In this document: piece after piece, positions 45,681 to 56,220 of the stretch
Layout of the letters: each line of letters starts with the position of its first letter
Numbering within the stretch: position 1 is the stretch's first letter
DNA from: Chromera velia
Taxonomy: Eukaryota > Sar > Chromeraceae
DNA: 64,000 nucleotides
Direction of reading: 5' to 3'
NCBI GenBank assembly: GCA_018398765.1
Contig: JAHBMJ010000310.1
Span: forward strand, 31,001 to 95,000
The notes under the pieces: model-generated
Databases searched by the model: none
What the model saw: only the letters and a program-made list of their open reading frames with translations
What the model was told of the DNA's origin: nothing
Position numbers and translations under genes: made by a program

Positions 45681-48600
45681 CCTTTCTTTCTTTCTTTTTT
45701 TTTTTTTTCCCAGTCTGTCTGTTTGACTGTCTGTGGGCAAAGAAGTGCCGCAGTCTGCGCTCAAGGCCTGGTGCTCTGGTTTCCTTCGACCGAGAAAGCG
45801 CGCCAAAAGAAGAAGAAGAAAAAAAAGAGAATAGAATGAAGAAAGCGAAAAAGGAAAAGAACAGGCGATAGAGTCTGTCTTTGGTTTTTCTTTTTCGTCT
45901 TTCGGCATTCTGTCCATGCGGGAAGGCAGAGAAGAACGAAGACACACCTACAATGAAATTGCATCTAAGAGAACGAAAAAATCGACCCCAAAACCAAAAG
46001 AGAGGGAGGCTGCCGTTGTCAATGATGACCTGATTGTCGCCCCAGGCAGACGCCTCTGAAGATTGACTCGTCCCACTGCCAAAGGGACCACCTGATGACG
46101 CACACGGCAAGGCAACGACCAGAAAAATGAAGACTAAAGAAGGAAGACAGGACAGAAGGAAGGAGATTCGTTTTTTGTCTTCTGAGAGAGACCCTACATT
46201 TCCCTTCTTGTCCATTTCCGCTTAATTTCCTTCTACGTGTCATTTTTCTTCCACATGGTGACTGGAAAATCACAATATGGTGCACGTCAGAAATGTTTTG
46301 TTAGTGTGGGACTCTTCACACGCTTCGGCTGCCCCGTTTGCGTCCTGCCCTGTCTGCCACTGCAGACGCACCGCGCGGACGTTTTGTGTCTGCAAAGTGT
46401 TTTCAGTGAGTCCTTCGAGGACGAGGAAGACACGGGAGCCTCGGATGGAAATTGGAAATCAATGGGGGTAGGCCCAAACCCAAAACCACTGCAAATGAGA
46501 ATATACTCATCAGGAGCCGATGGCAGGCTGAGCGTGTTGTCGTTTGTCGACGCGACAGGGAACCCTAACGAGGTCAGTGGGGCAGGAGGGCAGGCATTGT
46601 TGTGATGAAAGCTCTATCTGAGGGTGGAATGCGAGTGTGAGTGTGTCGTGTGATCGTCCTGATCCTCTGCGTACTTGATTGACTGCTTGTTTGTTTCTTA
46701 GGGCTCTTCCTTTTAGAATGGAACGGTTGGAGCATCACACCCTGATTTTAGATAGAGTGCCTTTTTTGAAGTGTGACTCGCGTCTTTGTAATTTTATTCT
46801 TTTGCTTCCTGCTTTTTCCTCTCTCCCTCTCTCCCTCCCCTTCTTCTCAGGGCTTTGTGATCCTCTCCCGTAAGACCATTCCCTCTGCCCATGAGCTGAA
46901 TTCGGTGGCGGCGACAGACAAATTCTGCATGGCGGGGGGGACAGAGGGAAAGCTGATGAGCTTCAAAGTGACCTCGCAGGTCTCTCTCTCTCTGTCTCTC
47001 TCTCTCGCTGGTTCGCTCTCTCTCTCTCTCTCTCTCGCTCGCTCGCTGGTTGGCTCTCTCTTCGTGTGTGTCCGCGCGCATGCTTGTGCGTCTTTCTTGC
47101 TTTCTTTGACAACCTTTGCGCAGTCTGTGCAAGCATGTTTCAGGGTGCTTCTTCCTTCCTTCTACCCCTTCTTGACTTGCTTTGAGGAAACAACGCAAGG
47201 AAGAAAGGAAGGAAGAAAGGAAGGAAGGCCATTCTGTCTGGAGGGAGCCCTTCATCACATCAGTGTGCCCCGCTGTACTTATTGAGTCCATCTCCCTTCT
47301 CTGCTGCGCGGTATCTTTTACCTCACCTTCTCCTTCTCCGTCTCCTTTCTTTGTTTGGTTGATGACCGACCGCTTCAGGGATTCGGGTGGAAGCCCATCT
47401 CTCTGATGCTGCCCCCCTCTGTTCTCGGAGACTCTCTGGAGGTGGGCGGGAGAGAGAAGAGGACGGGTAGAAGCTTGGGAGGTAACGAGAGGAACGGGGA
47501 AGGGCGGGGAGAGAGGAGCAATGCGATGCTGCGGGGCAAAGGACAAGGTCTTGTCTCTGCCGGAGAGAAGGACTCAGGAAATGAGAAAGAGAGTGAACGT
47601 GGAGAAGGAAGCTGACCGGGTTTGGAAGTATATCTGTCGAATGAATGGCTTTTTGATCGAGCAACTGGTTCTTTCCTTCCTGGGGTAACTCCGGTCCTTC
47701 CTCGTCTGGTCCTCTGTCGATTTGTTCAAGTGACACAGGGGAAAGAAGGAAGGAAGCTTGCGGGTTGGTGTTCGCTTTGGATGAGGCCTCCGTCAAGCAG
47801 ACGAGACATGGCTTTTCTTATCCACCTTGTCAAGGTAGAGGCTCTCTCGGTGCATGCACATGCGTGTTACATCTTTGCTTCCTTTTTTCTTTGCAGACTT
47901 GCGTACCCGAACGTTTGTTGCTGACCACTCGGCCGACTTCGTTTCACCTCTGGTACATGCAGGTCTGTCAGTCAGTCTGTCTGCTAGCGGGTCTTGCAAA
48001 GAAGTAGCCATCACGCGGTACAACGAGCATAAGATAAGAGGCATTTCAAGAGCCTACGTGAGTATCAGGATTTTCCATGTTTCGTTCTTCTTCTTCTTCT
48101 TCTTCTTCTTCTTCTTCCTTCTTCTTCTTCTTCTTCTTCTTCTTCTGAGAGAAGGGAACGGGACCAATGGAAGGCTTGCAGCAGAATGGTTGGGTCTTTC
48201 CGCTCCTTTTTTCCCCTTTCCTTTCCTTTCCTTTTGCCTTTCGCAACCTTTTTTGTGGTGTAGCAACACTCTTGAGATGCTTATCTTCCGCGGCAGGAAA
48301 AGCGAAAACCACTCTTCCTTCGCCCCCCTTCCTTCATTCTCCTACGTCATCTCATCTGTTCATCCATACCCAAGAAACCAGCGAGTCAGTGGTTCTTTCT
48401 GCATCTTCCCTCCGTCTGTGTGCGCTCCTCTGAGCAGCCGCCGAAGTCTGCCGAAGGAATCAAAGGACGTGTTGCAACGGCACTCCAAAAAAGGGCAGAG
48501 AAGCGGAACGGAAGGGAGGCAGGACGAGGCGGGAAGAGGAGTAGAAGGGCGCGAGAGGACGACGCGATCGCTGAAGGCCCCTCTTGTTCCGTCCCTGTGC

Positions 48601-50555
48601 AGCTTTGCGAGCTCCTCCTGGAAGAGCACGGAGGTCTGAGAGGTGCCTCCCTCTCTCCGGAGGGCACCGCTGTGGCTGTGGTTCTGTCTCCGGACGGAAT
48701 TGTGAATGGAATCTCAGAGGCGGGCGGAGGGCTCCGTCTGTTTTCCCTTGACTTAGAGGAGGTGGAGCTGAAAAAGGAAGCAGATGAGAGGGGGGCAGGG
48801 AAGGGAAACCTTTCGGTGTCGATGGGATCCCGGGGCTTTCTGGAATTTTACAGGTAGGTTGGGGCGTCTGTTTTTAATGGTGTGATTGTGTGGGAACTCT
48901 TTTGTTTATTCCTTCTTGCCTCCCGCGATGCCCTTTTCCTGCTCTCCAGCGCCTCCTTTTCCTTCAGCTTGGTCGGTTTTTTGATTGCAGCGACTTCATC
49001 TAGGCTTGTGCCGGTTGTTTTCTGTACGCCTTTGGGAGGTGTGCCATAAGCGTGTGGGTCACATGAGGTCCCTTCGAAATGACAGTAAAGACGCCTCCAT
49101 AGAGCAGTAGACGGAGAGAATGCTGAATCTGAGCTGAGCTGATTGATTCACCTTTTCTTTCTGTGGTTGCAGCGTGAAGTTCGTCTCCAAGGACGTACTG
49201 GTGGTTGGGTGTAGACGCAGGGGCCGGCAGGGGGCCTCTCTGTACTCTGTCGCGTTCTTCAAGACACAGCTCGAGGCAGACACAAAGCCAGGAAAGGGGT
49301 CAGTGGATTGGAAGCGGGGAGGGGACGGGATCCTGTCAATGAAGTGGCCGCTTCCTTTCTTCTGTTTTGCTCTTTTCTTTGCTGGTCCTTCCATCTGTCA
49401 GTCTGCTGGTCGGTTCTTTCTCAAAAGCTCCCTTGTGCACGTGTGTACAGCAGTGCTTGGACTGTCTGTGTGTGTTGTGTAGACATAAAATTGTGTGGTT
49501 TTCTTCTTCTTGCAGAAAGGCGAAAGGAGCACTGAGTCTTTTGGAGTCCTTCGACGACCACTCTTCCCCTGTGGACCTGCTGGTGCTCTCGGGGGACAGG
49601 CGCACCGTCCTCGCCCTGGAAGCGGGGGGAGGAGTCAGAGCGTATGGGTTCAAAGAGGAGACGGAGGAGATGGGAGAGGAGGAAGAGGGAAGATGGGGCG
49701 TCCAATTGGAACTCCCCCGCATGCCCTTGGGGGAGAAAGGAGACGGAAAGATCGCGTGTGCAACGCTCGATAAAGACGGTGAGCAGGCATCTGTATGTAC
49801 AGCTGTGGCTTCCATAGTTTCTTTTCTGGGTACGGCTGCCTGTGAATAAAGTAAGGGTGTTTCCTGGCATCGACTCAGACGCTGTTGCCACAGTTTGAGC
49901 ATGTTCAGACCTGATCGCAAGCGGGTTCGTCCCGACCTTTCCTCCCTTTTTCCGAGTGTCGTTCTCCGCGTCTCTTTGTAGAAAGGCATTCAAATTTTCG
50001 ATTAGGCAGCTCTCGATGTTCTTCCCTTTTCAGCAGGAGTGTCTTTTGGTCGCGTTTTTCTTCGTTCCATATTTTTTCTTTTCGCTCCCGCAGCATGTTT
50101 TTCGATCATGTTTCCTCCCTTCTGCGCTCGCTCTCTCTCTCTCTCTTTCTGTCTGTGTGTGTGTGTGTGGGTGTGTGTGTGTGAACTTATGCAGGTCGAA
50201 GAGCAGCTGTTGTGTCTTCTGAAGGCTTGTTCTACGTTTTTGATTTGAAGAAAGGGAGCTTTGAGAAGAAATTTGCTGGTGGGTTGGAAGGGGAGACAGA
50301 AGAGGGAGGAGGGGGACTTCTTGAAAGCATCAAGAGACTGAGTGGGAAGAGAGGACGTGGAGGGGAGGTCCGGGGAGAGGATGGAGGGGGGACGGCAACG
50401 CAGACGAGTGCGTCGTCGTCCAGAGCCAAGCAGCCGTTTGCAGCGGTGAGTCGAGTCTCCTCTCAGGACTTGTTTGAGCCTCTTTTTTTTCTGGGTTCGT
50501 TTCCGTTCTTGCTTCTTTTCCACGCTACTCCTTTGCGATTCCTTTCTTTCTTTCT

Positions 50556-50593
<38 letters not shown>

Positions 50594-51432
50594 TTCTGTG
50601 TGTGGCGGCGGTGTGGCGGGAAAATCTTTTTTTTTGTACAGCGCTGCTCTTCGAAATGCAGTCTGGGAAGCTGAATCACGGTCGTCTACTTACTCCCTCC
50701 TTTCCTTACTCGTAAGGAATTTCTACGTGCAAGCTTGGCGGCCGCAAGTTTGCGCTTTCTCTCTTTTCTGTTGTTTATGTGTGTGCGTGTGTGCAGCTCC
50801 CACGGGGTTCGATTCCTCCTCTGGAGGTGCCGATGGAGGTCGGTCTCCTGTCTGCAGACGTTCTTCTAGTCGTCTCGCAGACTGCTGCAGTGGCTGTTGT
50901 TGCGGCCTCCTCAGGGAAGGGAAAGAAGAAGGGGGGTACGGAGGATAAAGGAAAAAACGTGGCGGCATCGTCGCCTCTGCTCTTTTACCGAGTCCGTACG
51001 CAGCCTTTCAGTCCGGATGCAAACCTGACGTTAGCAGTTCGGTTGCTTCCTGCCGGTGTTTTCGCTTTCTCAGACACCAGCGGGAGAGAGAGGGTCACCC
51101 GTGTGCCCCCTTTCGTTGTCTGGGATCGCTCAGCAGACCGTGGGCAATCTGCGGAGAGTGAGGAAGAGGTGGAAGAGGAGGAGGGAGATGATGATCCGGT
51201 TTGGGGTCTGGGGGAGTCGGCTCCAGTCTCCAAGAGAAGCAGAAAGGACCAGCCCTCAGACCAAACAGAAACAGAGACGCAAGGGCCCCACGACGCAGTG
51301 CTGTCTCGAGTTACATCTGCATTTGAAGCGGCGGGATCCAGTCGGACGCTTTGCATGTTTGAAGTCTCCAGGCGGTACATGTTGGAGCACTTGCCGGGGG
51401 CGATCAAGTCGAAACGATACGGACAGATGTGA
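43040..51432 (+). CDS. UTP4: UTP4/cirhin-like WD40 protein of the SSU processome (991 aa, 16 exons)
   Basis: UTP4 is a nucleolar t-UTP/UtpA subunit needed for pre-18S rRNA processing. Exons: 43040-43186, 43442-43556, 43695-43744, 43971-44163, 44564-44710, 45025-45100, 45517-45607, 46366-46572, 46851-46979, 47379-47441, 47897-47962, 48438-48853, 49173-49298, 49516-49778, 50195-50445 and 50797-51432. Phases join throughout. Matches to cirhin in order include the start (HRCRFHEWSPEAIECLAYSP against HRVRFFNYVPSGIRCVAY), LLWAEDP..LFSISLDGEVAHWDL, SPSGKSLALACEDGTVRYL, KHTSRLVSLCFHGEATIVAG, DLVIWAVCSLSPLDW..GTISIWDLRT, ERLLLTTRPTSFHLWYM and SGDRRTVLALEAGGGVRAY. The C-terminal YMLEHLPGAIKSKRYGQ corresponds to human IAQLPPPIKKKKFG. 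At 991 aa it is longer than human (686) through charged insertions. The intron after exon 7 may use a GC donor. The exon 6 start is uncertain (45010 or 45025). Confidence 0.92.
44486..44554 (+). repeat. (CT)n-(GC)n-(GT)n tract before UTP4 exon 5
   Basis: A CT run is followed by an alternating purine-pyrimidine tract, first GC then GT, of about 50 bp. It ends nine bases before the acceptor (TTCGCCTCAG, exon starts at 44564). Such alternating sequence can adopt Z-DNA under supercoiling. Confidence 0.9.
45638..45712 (+). repeat. (CT)n and poly-T in UTP4 intron 7
   Basis: A CT run then TTTC and T runs shortly after exon 7. It is purely intronic. Confidence 0.9.
48085..48147 (+). repeat. (CTT)n run in UTP4 intron 11
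   Basis: About 20 CTT triplets with one CCTT interruption between exons 11 and 12. Confidence 0.95.
50128..50183 (+). repeat. (CT)n-(TG)n run before UTP4 exon 15
   Basis: CT then TG repeats ending about a dozen bases before the TTATGCAG acceptor (exon starts at 50195). It repeats the arrangement seen in the PPPDE intron and UTP4 intron 4. Confidence 0.9.
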
Positions 51433-51666
51433 ACGGAATTTGATGATAGCGCCAGAATTGATGTGAAAGGGGTCAATAGATGATCCTGCCGATCGATTGA
51501 TTTGACACGGCTGCTGTCATAACCAAATGACAAAGGGCAGCCTATAGAAACACTGGCAGGGCAGGTTGCCGTATTACCCGACAAAGAAGATTCAAGAATT
51601 TATTTTAAGAGACACTGGCAGGGACCTTTAATTTCTGTTTTTGTCTCACAACAATTCTCTACTAGT

Positions 51667-51911
51667 CTAGGCGACGCACAGTGATAAAAAAAAAGAAAAA
51701 AAAAATCTGGAGAAGCCTAATCTTTTTTATTTTTTTTTCTATTATTTTATTGGAAGTGCCAAACATATAACAAAAACACATCTAACTACAAAACCTACCT
51801 TTGCTAAGTTTGTTTGGACCTTTGACCACTAGACTAAAAAAAAAAAAAAAGAAAAAAAAAATCTCGACATGTCTATTCTTTTTTTTTTTTTTACCATTGT
51901 GCGTCGCCTAG
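51667..51911. mobile_element. 245-bp MITE with perfect 8-bp target duplication
   Basis: It starts CTAGGCGACGCACAGTG and ends with the inverted CATTGTGCGTCGCCTAG. The flanks CTACTAGT (51659-51666) and CTACTAGT (51912-51919) are identical 8-mers, so the insertion is recent. Both arms continue into A-rich runs that pair imperfectly. No ORF. An 8-bp duplication points to hAT-type mobilisation. Confidence 0.85.
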
Positions 51912-52125
51912 CTACTAGTAAACTATGCCAGTGCCGACTCAGTGGATTATAAAACACTAGATAAAACGTTTAAGAGATGAATTATCAAACATTGAAATTA
52001 TGTCACAGTTAGAAGTTGTATTATTTAATTCATTGAAATATATTATTGAATTCAAGTGAATTAAATTCGTCTATGGGTGGAAATGAAGATAGAATTAATA
52101 GTGGAATAGTTTAATAGTACTAGCC

Positions 52126-52305
52126 CTGACTATAGGAATAGTTAGAATAGGCTATTCCATAATATAGAATATATTAGAATAGTTAGAATATTCTACTATT
52201 CAACTATTCCACTATTCCACAATGATATCTACATTTAAAGAATAGGTGAAACAATGCACTATTCCACTATTCCGCTCACTCACCATTCTACTATTCCACT
52301 ATTCT
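52126..52305. repeat. Degenerate CTATTCCA / TAGAATAGT minisatellite
   Basis: Irregular repeats of TAGAATAGTTAGAATA followed by CTATTCCACTATTCC, the two halves being partly complementary, so the stretch can fold back. Short and AT-rich. Confidence 0.8.
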
Positions 52306-52455
52306 TCAGCTGAAAGAATCGAGTTAGACAGCTGACCCAGATTCAAATAAACATGAAGGAAAAGATCAGAGTGAATTTCATAAACTGAATGAAACCTCCC
52401 CCTCCTCTTCTTCCTGGGCCACCTCTTCTTCCTCACTTTCTTTTTCCCCCCCCTC

Positions 52456-52913
52456 TTAAGCCTGAGAAACAAGTTGCTTCTCCAGAATAATACCCATACG
52501 ACCGAAGCAGTCCTTGGTGAAATATTTGGGCTCTGTGAAAGGAGACACCAACAGAGGAGAGATGAAGTTCTCCTCCCTCATCTCCCTGATGACCTTCTGT
52601 CGCTTTGCCATGCTCGATCATGGTCAAAACCTCCTTCTATGCTAACTTTGCGGCCCCCCCCAGTAAAATTCAACCAAAAAAACGTATGCGTATGATCGTT
52701 CATGGAGGAGGGACAGCAAGAACTTACCATCTCTTTGGAGAACCGATTCGAGACAGGTGAGAAAGAAGTAGACTTTCTGAATGGTCACATACTTAGCCAC
52801 CTCTTTGAACGGCGTGTCTGGTTTGACCGTGAACTCCTTTTTTGGGGGCTCTCCCTCCACGTACTTCACTCTCACATGCCCCACCCCGTTAAACTTTGCT
52901 TTCTTGCAATACC
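52456..52913 (-). CDS. Partial small gene, possibly ATG12-like ubiquitin fold (uncertain)
   Basis: Two candidate exons (minus) are 52913-52774 and 52596-52456, joined in phase 0, with stop TAA at 52456. The first reads CKKAKFNGVGHVRVKYVEGE then PPKKEFTVKPDTPFKEVAKY, which fits the ATG12 beta-grasp pattern (V-x-V-x-F..P..K..F-x-V..F..V). The second reads REENFISPLLVSPFTEPKYF and DCFGRMGIILEKQLVSQA, loosely like the ATG12 NSAFSP..CFG..GKLVLNY ending. It stops without the C-terminal Gly used for conjugation to ATG5. A better GTAAGT donor at 52731 would give a different frame, and upstream coding (about 53080-52914, Cys-rich) is unresolved, so the model could be wrong or the gene decayed. A competing plus-strand ORF (52702-53367) overlaps it. 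Confidence 0.3.
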
Positions 52914-53873
52914 CTGTATGGAGGTGAACACAGAGGCGGCTAAGGTCTCTGTCGTGGGGACAAACTTTCAAAGTTGGGGGCTGAGTGCGGGAATAGTGCA
53001 GAGGGCAGCCAATTTCACAGGCGACGGCGACTTGAGAAACATAAAATTCGTGTACACACTGTCGAGGTCGTACCTACAGGAAGAAAAGAAGACCATGTGG
53101 GGGGTTCTTTCTCTTCTTTTTACCCTAAAACTGTCTGATTCCGCTCCTTCTGCATTGAGAAATTCCTGGGCAGGCGTCCTACGCGAGAAAATGTGTCTCA
53201 TTGAAGAATTGCAAGCGTTTGGGGAGGATGCATATCCTTCATACAGTGAGAACCTTCATTCAAAATATGTGTTTTTTAATAAGAAATCAATGGTTCTCTT
53301 TGCTCGGTATGTGGTTGATCGCGTGGTTCTTATGTCAGACATCAAGTTCAATTGGGGTGGGCGATAGAGACAACAAATGAAAGACACGCAAGATTTTTGG
53401 TTTTAGGTGAATTGGTACATCACCTGATAGGAAAAGATCTCCTTTGATGTATCTACACAATAGACCTGTTCGTCAAACGCCTATAGATTGGCAGCGTACT
53501 AGTAGGTGCCACTAGAGGCCCAATTAGGAATTTAAAATCCAAAAATTCTAATTCGGAACAATTTAAAAATATTTTTTTTAAATCAAAAAATTAGTACACA
53601 AAGCTGTATTTTTATGCATTATTGTGTATAAACATTCTAAAACTCAAAGATGTTAAGTCTGAATTCTAATTAGCTTTGTATAAACATTTATAGCTTCAAA
53701 AAAATACAGTTGGAAATTTGGATTTCCGATTGGAATAAATTGGATTCATATATTATTGGAAATCCAATTTGTCAATTGGAAATCACATACGTTTTGCATT
53801 GCATGGTATGATGATGTGTGATTTTCTAAGTGATTCTTCTGGTGATTCTGATACTGTGAATTAATATGTGTAA
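52914..53873. other. Unresolved upstream part of the small gene, then AT-rich DNA
   Basis: On the minus strand 53080-52914 is open (VAVACEIGCPLHY, KVCPHDRDLSRLCVHLHT) after a plausible acceptor CTTCCTGTAG near 53072. I could not connect it to an initiator. 53370-53873 is AT-rich with no gene. Confidence 0.4.
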
Positions 53874-55535
53874 CTACATGTGCAAGGGACATGAACTTGA
53901 GTGAGTTTGTACTATATTTTGAATTTGTTTCCCGGAAGCATGCGAATCCGAAGAATCTAGCCTCCACTGAAGGAGACGAAATGCCCGTGTTCTTTGCGAT
54001 GCAGCCGGAGGTGTAGCAAAATCAAGGCCTAAGACTGTGACGCCTGGGCGTCTTTGTCCTTCTTGTACTGCAGACAAAACCCCTGCCTCTGCAAGTGCAC
54101 TCTGTGGAATCAGATAGAAATACCGCCACAGATCTTCCCAAGCTTTTTGCCCGGAAGTGACACTGGAAGAGCGAATCGCCTTTCGGGCGTTCTGCGGGGC
54201 GCTTATAAGAAGAAAATCAAAGTCCCCTTCATCATATGGCTTAAACTTTGCATTGACACTTTTCCGGCAGTGCACAAAGCCAAGTCGTTTTCGAGCTACC
54301 CAATAACTGCTCTTCAACTGCACCCTCTGCCATCCTGTCTGCGGACCTTCCAAAAGATGGAGCTCGATGTCCCATGCGAGTGTCGGGCACGGAGCAAGTC
54401 GGGTTTTTACCCCACCTGGAACATTTGTTAAGAGATTCTCACATTTCTGAAGCATCACCTGTTCCGCAAGGTGGTTCGGGCTCAATTGAGACCTAAGTGT
54501 GTCCATACTCTGCAGTTTGTATGAAGTTGTTCCGGTCCGTGCCGTGCTCCAAATTTCATGCAAACGCTCTCCAATGTTGTGATGAGCACAATTGCGCTCA
54601 AAACTGCAGCGAGTTTTTCGCGTGTCATGCTTCCCACCCTCTGTGATTCTTAAATTACCCCCGCCCTTGAATTTGTTCAGGTCATCACCGGAGAACTGCC
54701 AGACCATCGGCGGTTCTGGTAGTCCTTCATTTAAAGCAATACAGACCACCGGCATTCGCTCGTAGCCACAAACATCCCTAAAGATGGCTGTTAATGAAAT
54801 GCGTTCTCGCACCAGGCGAGACCGTGACTTGACCTGTACAGGAAGCCACAGATCTTCGGGGCATCCGACGGGACGGACTGCAAGATCAGCCTTTGCGTAT
54901 GGGGGAAGAGGGACAGTCGCCTCTTCAAGTCCTTTGAAGTTGCTCACCGCATTGAAGCTGCTGCGAAGCAGCTGAGTGGCTCTCCTCTCCACTGCATACC
55001 TTTCGTAAGCAGTAAGAGTTCTGCCGGTCGATTCAATTCCGATTTTTGTCTGGATTTTCGCCGGACAACGGGCTTTCCCGACGATTGATGTTCTTGTGGA
55101 AACATTGTACGAATCTAGCCCCTTTCTGTCTTCTCTGAGCACGACTCTTTGGAGGGAAGCGTCAGGGACAACCACATCTGCTTGGTCATTACTCTGACCC
55201 CCAATGCTTGCAAAAGGTTGGCGTGCTTCATCTGCAAGACTGCCCGTCGTCTGATTGACGGTAGCTGCAGGGCTCCATGAAACAAGACGAAACGGACGGC
55301 TTTCAAGGGCATGCAGTGAGCGAAGGGGGCCATTGCTGGTGCTCCTCCCATCGAAGCTTCGTGGTGCAGCACCGGGAATCCTGGTGGAAAACGCTTTCGC
55401 ATCTTGCTTGTACAACTGTAAGCCATGATACACACGAAGAGTTGCGTTGGGACAACTCCTGTGTTCACAGCATCGTCTGGAAAGAGAATGAGCAGGACGA
55501 CGCCCTCTACTCACCACAGTTCCTGCACGGATCAT
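53874..55535 (-). CDS. Intronless ORF with two PD-(D/E)XK-nuclease-like segments (553 aa)
   Basis: A single open frame from ATG 55535 to stop 53874. It is the longest non-repetitive uninterrupted ORF on this strand and has no intron, unlike most neighbours. I recognise no named family. Two regions resemble PD-(D/E)XK restriction-endonuclease-like cores. At about residues 213-270 are KADLAVRPVGCPEDLWLPVQ and VKSRS (D...QVK), followed by GYERMPVVCIAL. At about 390-460 are AWDIELHLLEG, WQRVQLKSSYWVARK (D/E...QLK) and YDEGDFDFLLIS, a spacing typical of such folds. The N-terminal ~100 residues are Arg/Ser-rich with few acidic residues, compatible with an organelle-targeting sequence or simply disorder. 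A GTGAGT lies just after the start (55515) and could be a donor, so an intron near the start is possible. It may be a host nuclease or part of a mobile element. Function unproven. Confidence 0.6.
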   Translation of the reverse strand: MIRAGTVVSRGRRPAHSLSRRCCEHRSCPNATLRVYHGLQLYKQDAKAFSTRIPGAAPRSFDGRSTSNGPLRSLHALESRPFRLVSWSPAATVNQTTGSLADEARQPFASIGGQSNDQADVVVPDASLQRVVLREDRKGLDSYNVSTRTSIVGKARCPAKIQTKIGIESTGRTLTAYERYAVERRATQLLRSSFNAVSNFKGLEEATVPLPPYAKADLAVRPVGCPEDLWLPVQVKSRSRLVRERISLTAIFRDVCGYERMPVVCIALNEGLPEPPMVWQFSGDDLNKFKGGGNLRITEGGKHDTRKTRCSFERNCAHHNIGERLHEIWSTARTGTTSYKLQSMDTLRSQLSPNHLAEQVMLQKCENLLTNVPGGVKTRLAPCPTLAWDIELHLLEGPQTGWQRVQLKSSYWVARKRLGFVHCRKSVNAKFKPYDEGDFDFLLISAPQNARKAIRSSSVTSGQKAWEDLWRYFYLIPQSALAEAGVLSAVQEGQRRPGVTVLGLDFATPPAASQRTRAFRLLQWRLDSSDSHASGKQIQNIVQTHSSSCPLHM

Positions 55536-55905
55536 TCGTTCTACTGAACTCGACGTTCAGACTCGGTCAAGTATACTACATATTCCTGCCCTTCATTCGG
55601 GGTTCAACAACGGGTCTTGAATGTATATATACGTCTTGTGCTACGCAGGTGCGTCACATGCATGTATGGCGAGATTCTTTTGATAACGTCCTCTCCAGGT
55701 TTGTAAAGCGGAGGGTCCTGAAGAAGAAGCTGCCTTAATATATAGGCGCACAGAAGTATATATATACGTTGACCTCATGTCTACCTCATTGCATCGCCCT
55801 GAGGTTAAATTTCTGCCATGCATGATGGATGTTGCGAATTTAAAGGCCCATGCATATGCTGCATGCAATGATGCACGTGTTGCAATGATGCGAAGATGCA
55901 TGCAT

Positions 55906-56100
55906 GGAAGGCGTGGCGGCGCTTGCATGCAGAGCCTTGAGCCGGGCGTTTAAGCGCGTCGTCGCCGCATGTATCACGACAGAAAAAGTAAGAAAAAGAT
56001 ACATAAAAGATACGAACAACAGAGAACAACGATGATTGATGAAAAGAACGAGAAATGGAAGAAACCCTCGGTAACTCAGTCGGTGAAATCGAACGGACAC
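55906..56100. repeat. Long direct repeat, left copy (partner 61188-61380)
   Basis: Begins GGAAGGCGTGGCGGCGCTTG and ends GAAATCGAACGGACAC. The partner shows about 90% identity by eye, with a few small indels. The two copies flank the 46-bp repeat block about 5.3 kb apart. Confidence 0.9.
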
Positions 56101-56220
56101 CCCCTCATGCGGAAGCGTCTGTTTCGTTCTTCCGGCTCGTTGAGTACCCATCAGCCAACCTCCTTCGAAAAATGAAGGACGGAGGTCGATTGTCGTTCAT
56201 ACTCATGTCTCTTTCAATTC

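Larger units (their letters stand above)
51433..52455. other. AT-rich intergenic DNA after UTP4 with a MITE
   Basis: Short normal-composition 3' flank to about 51600, then a 245-bp inverted-repeat element (separate entry). AT-rich DNA follows, with repeated CTATTCC motifs (about 52126-52305). GACACTGGCAGG occurs twice (about 51548 and 51611). No gene seen. Confidence 0.6.

Noticed and set aside
52702-53367. 221-codon plus-strand ORF overlapping the ATG12-like model
   Set aside because: No recognisable domain. The opposite strand shows a better protein-like pattern, though I am not certain which strand is coding.
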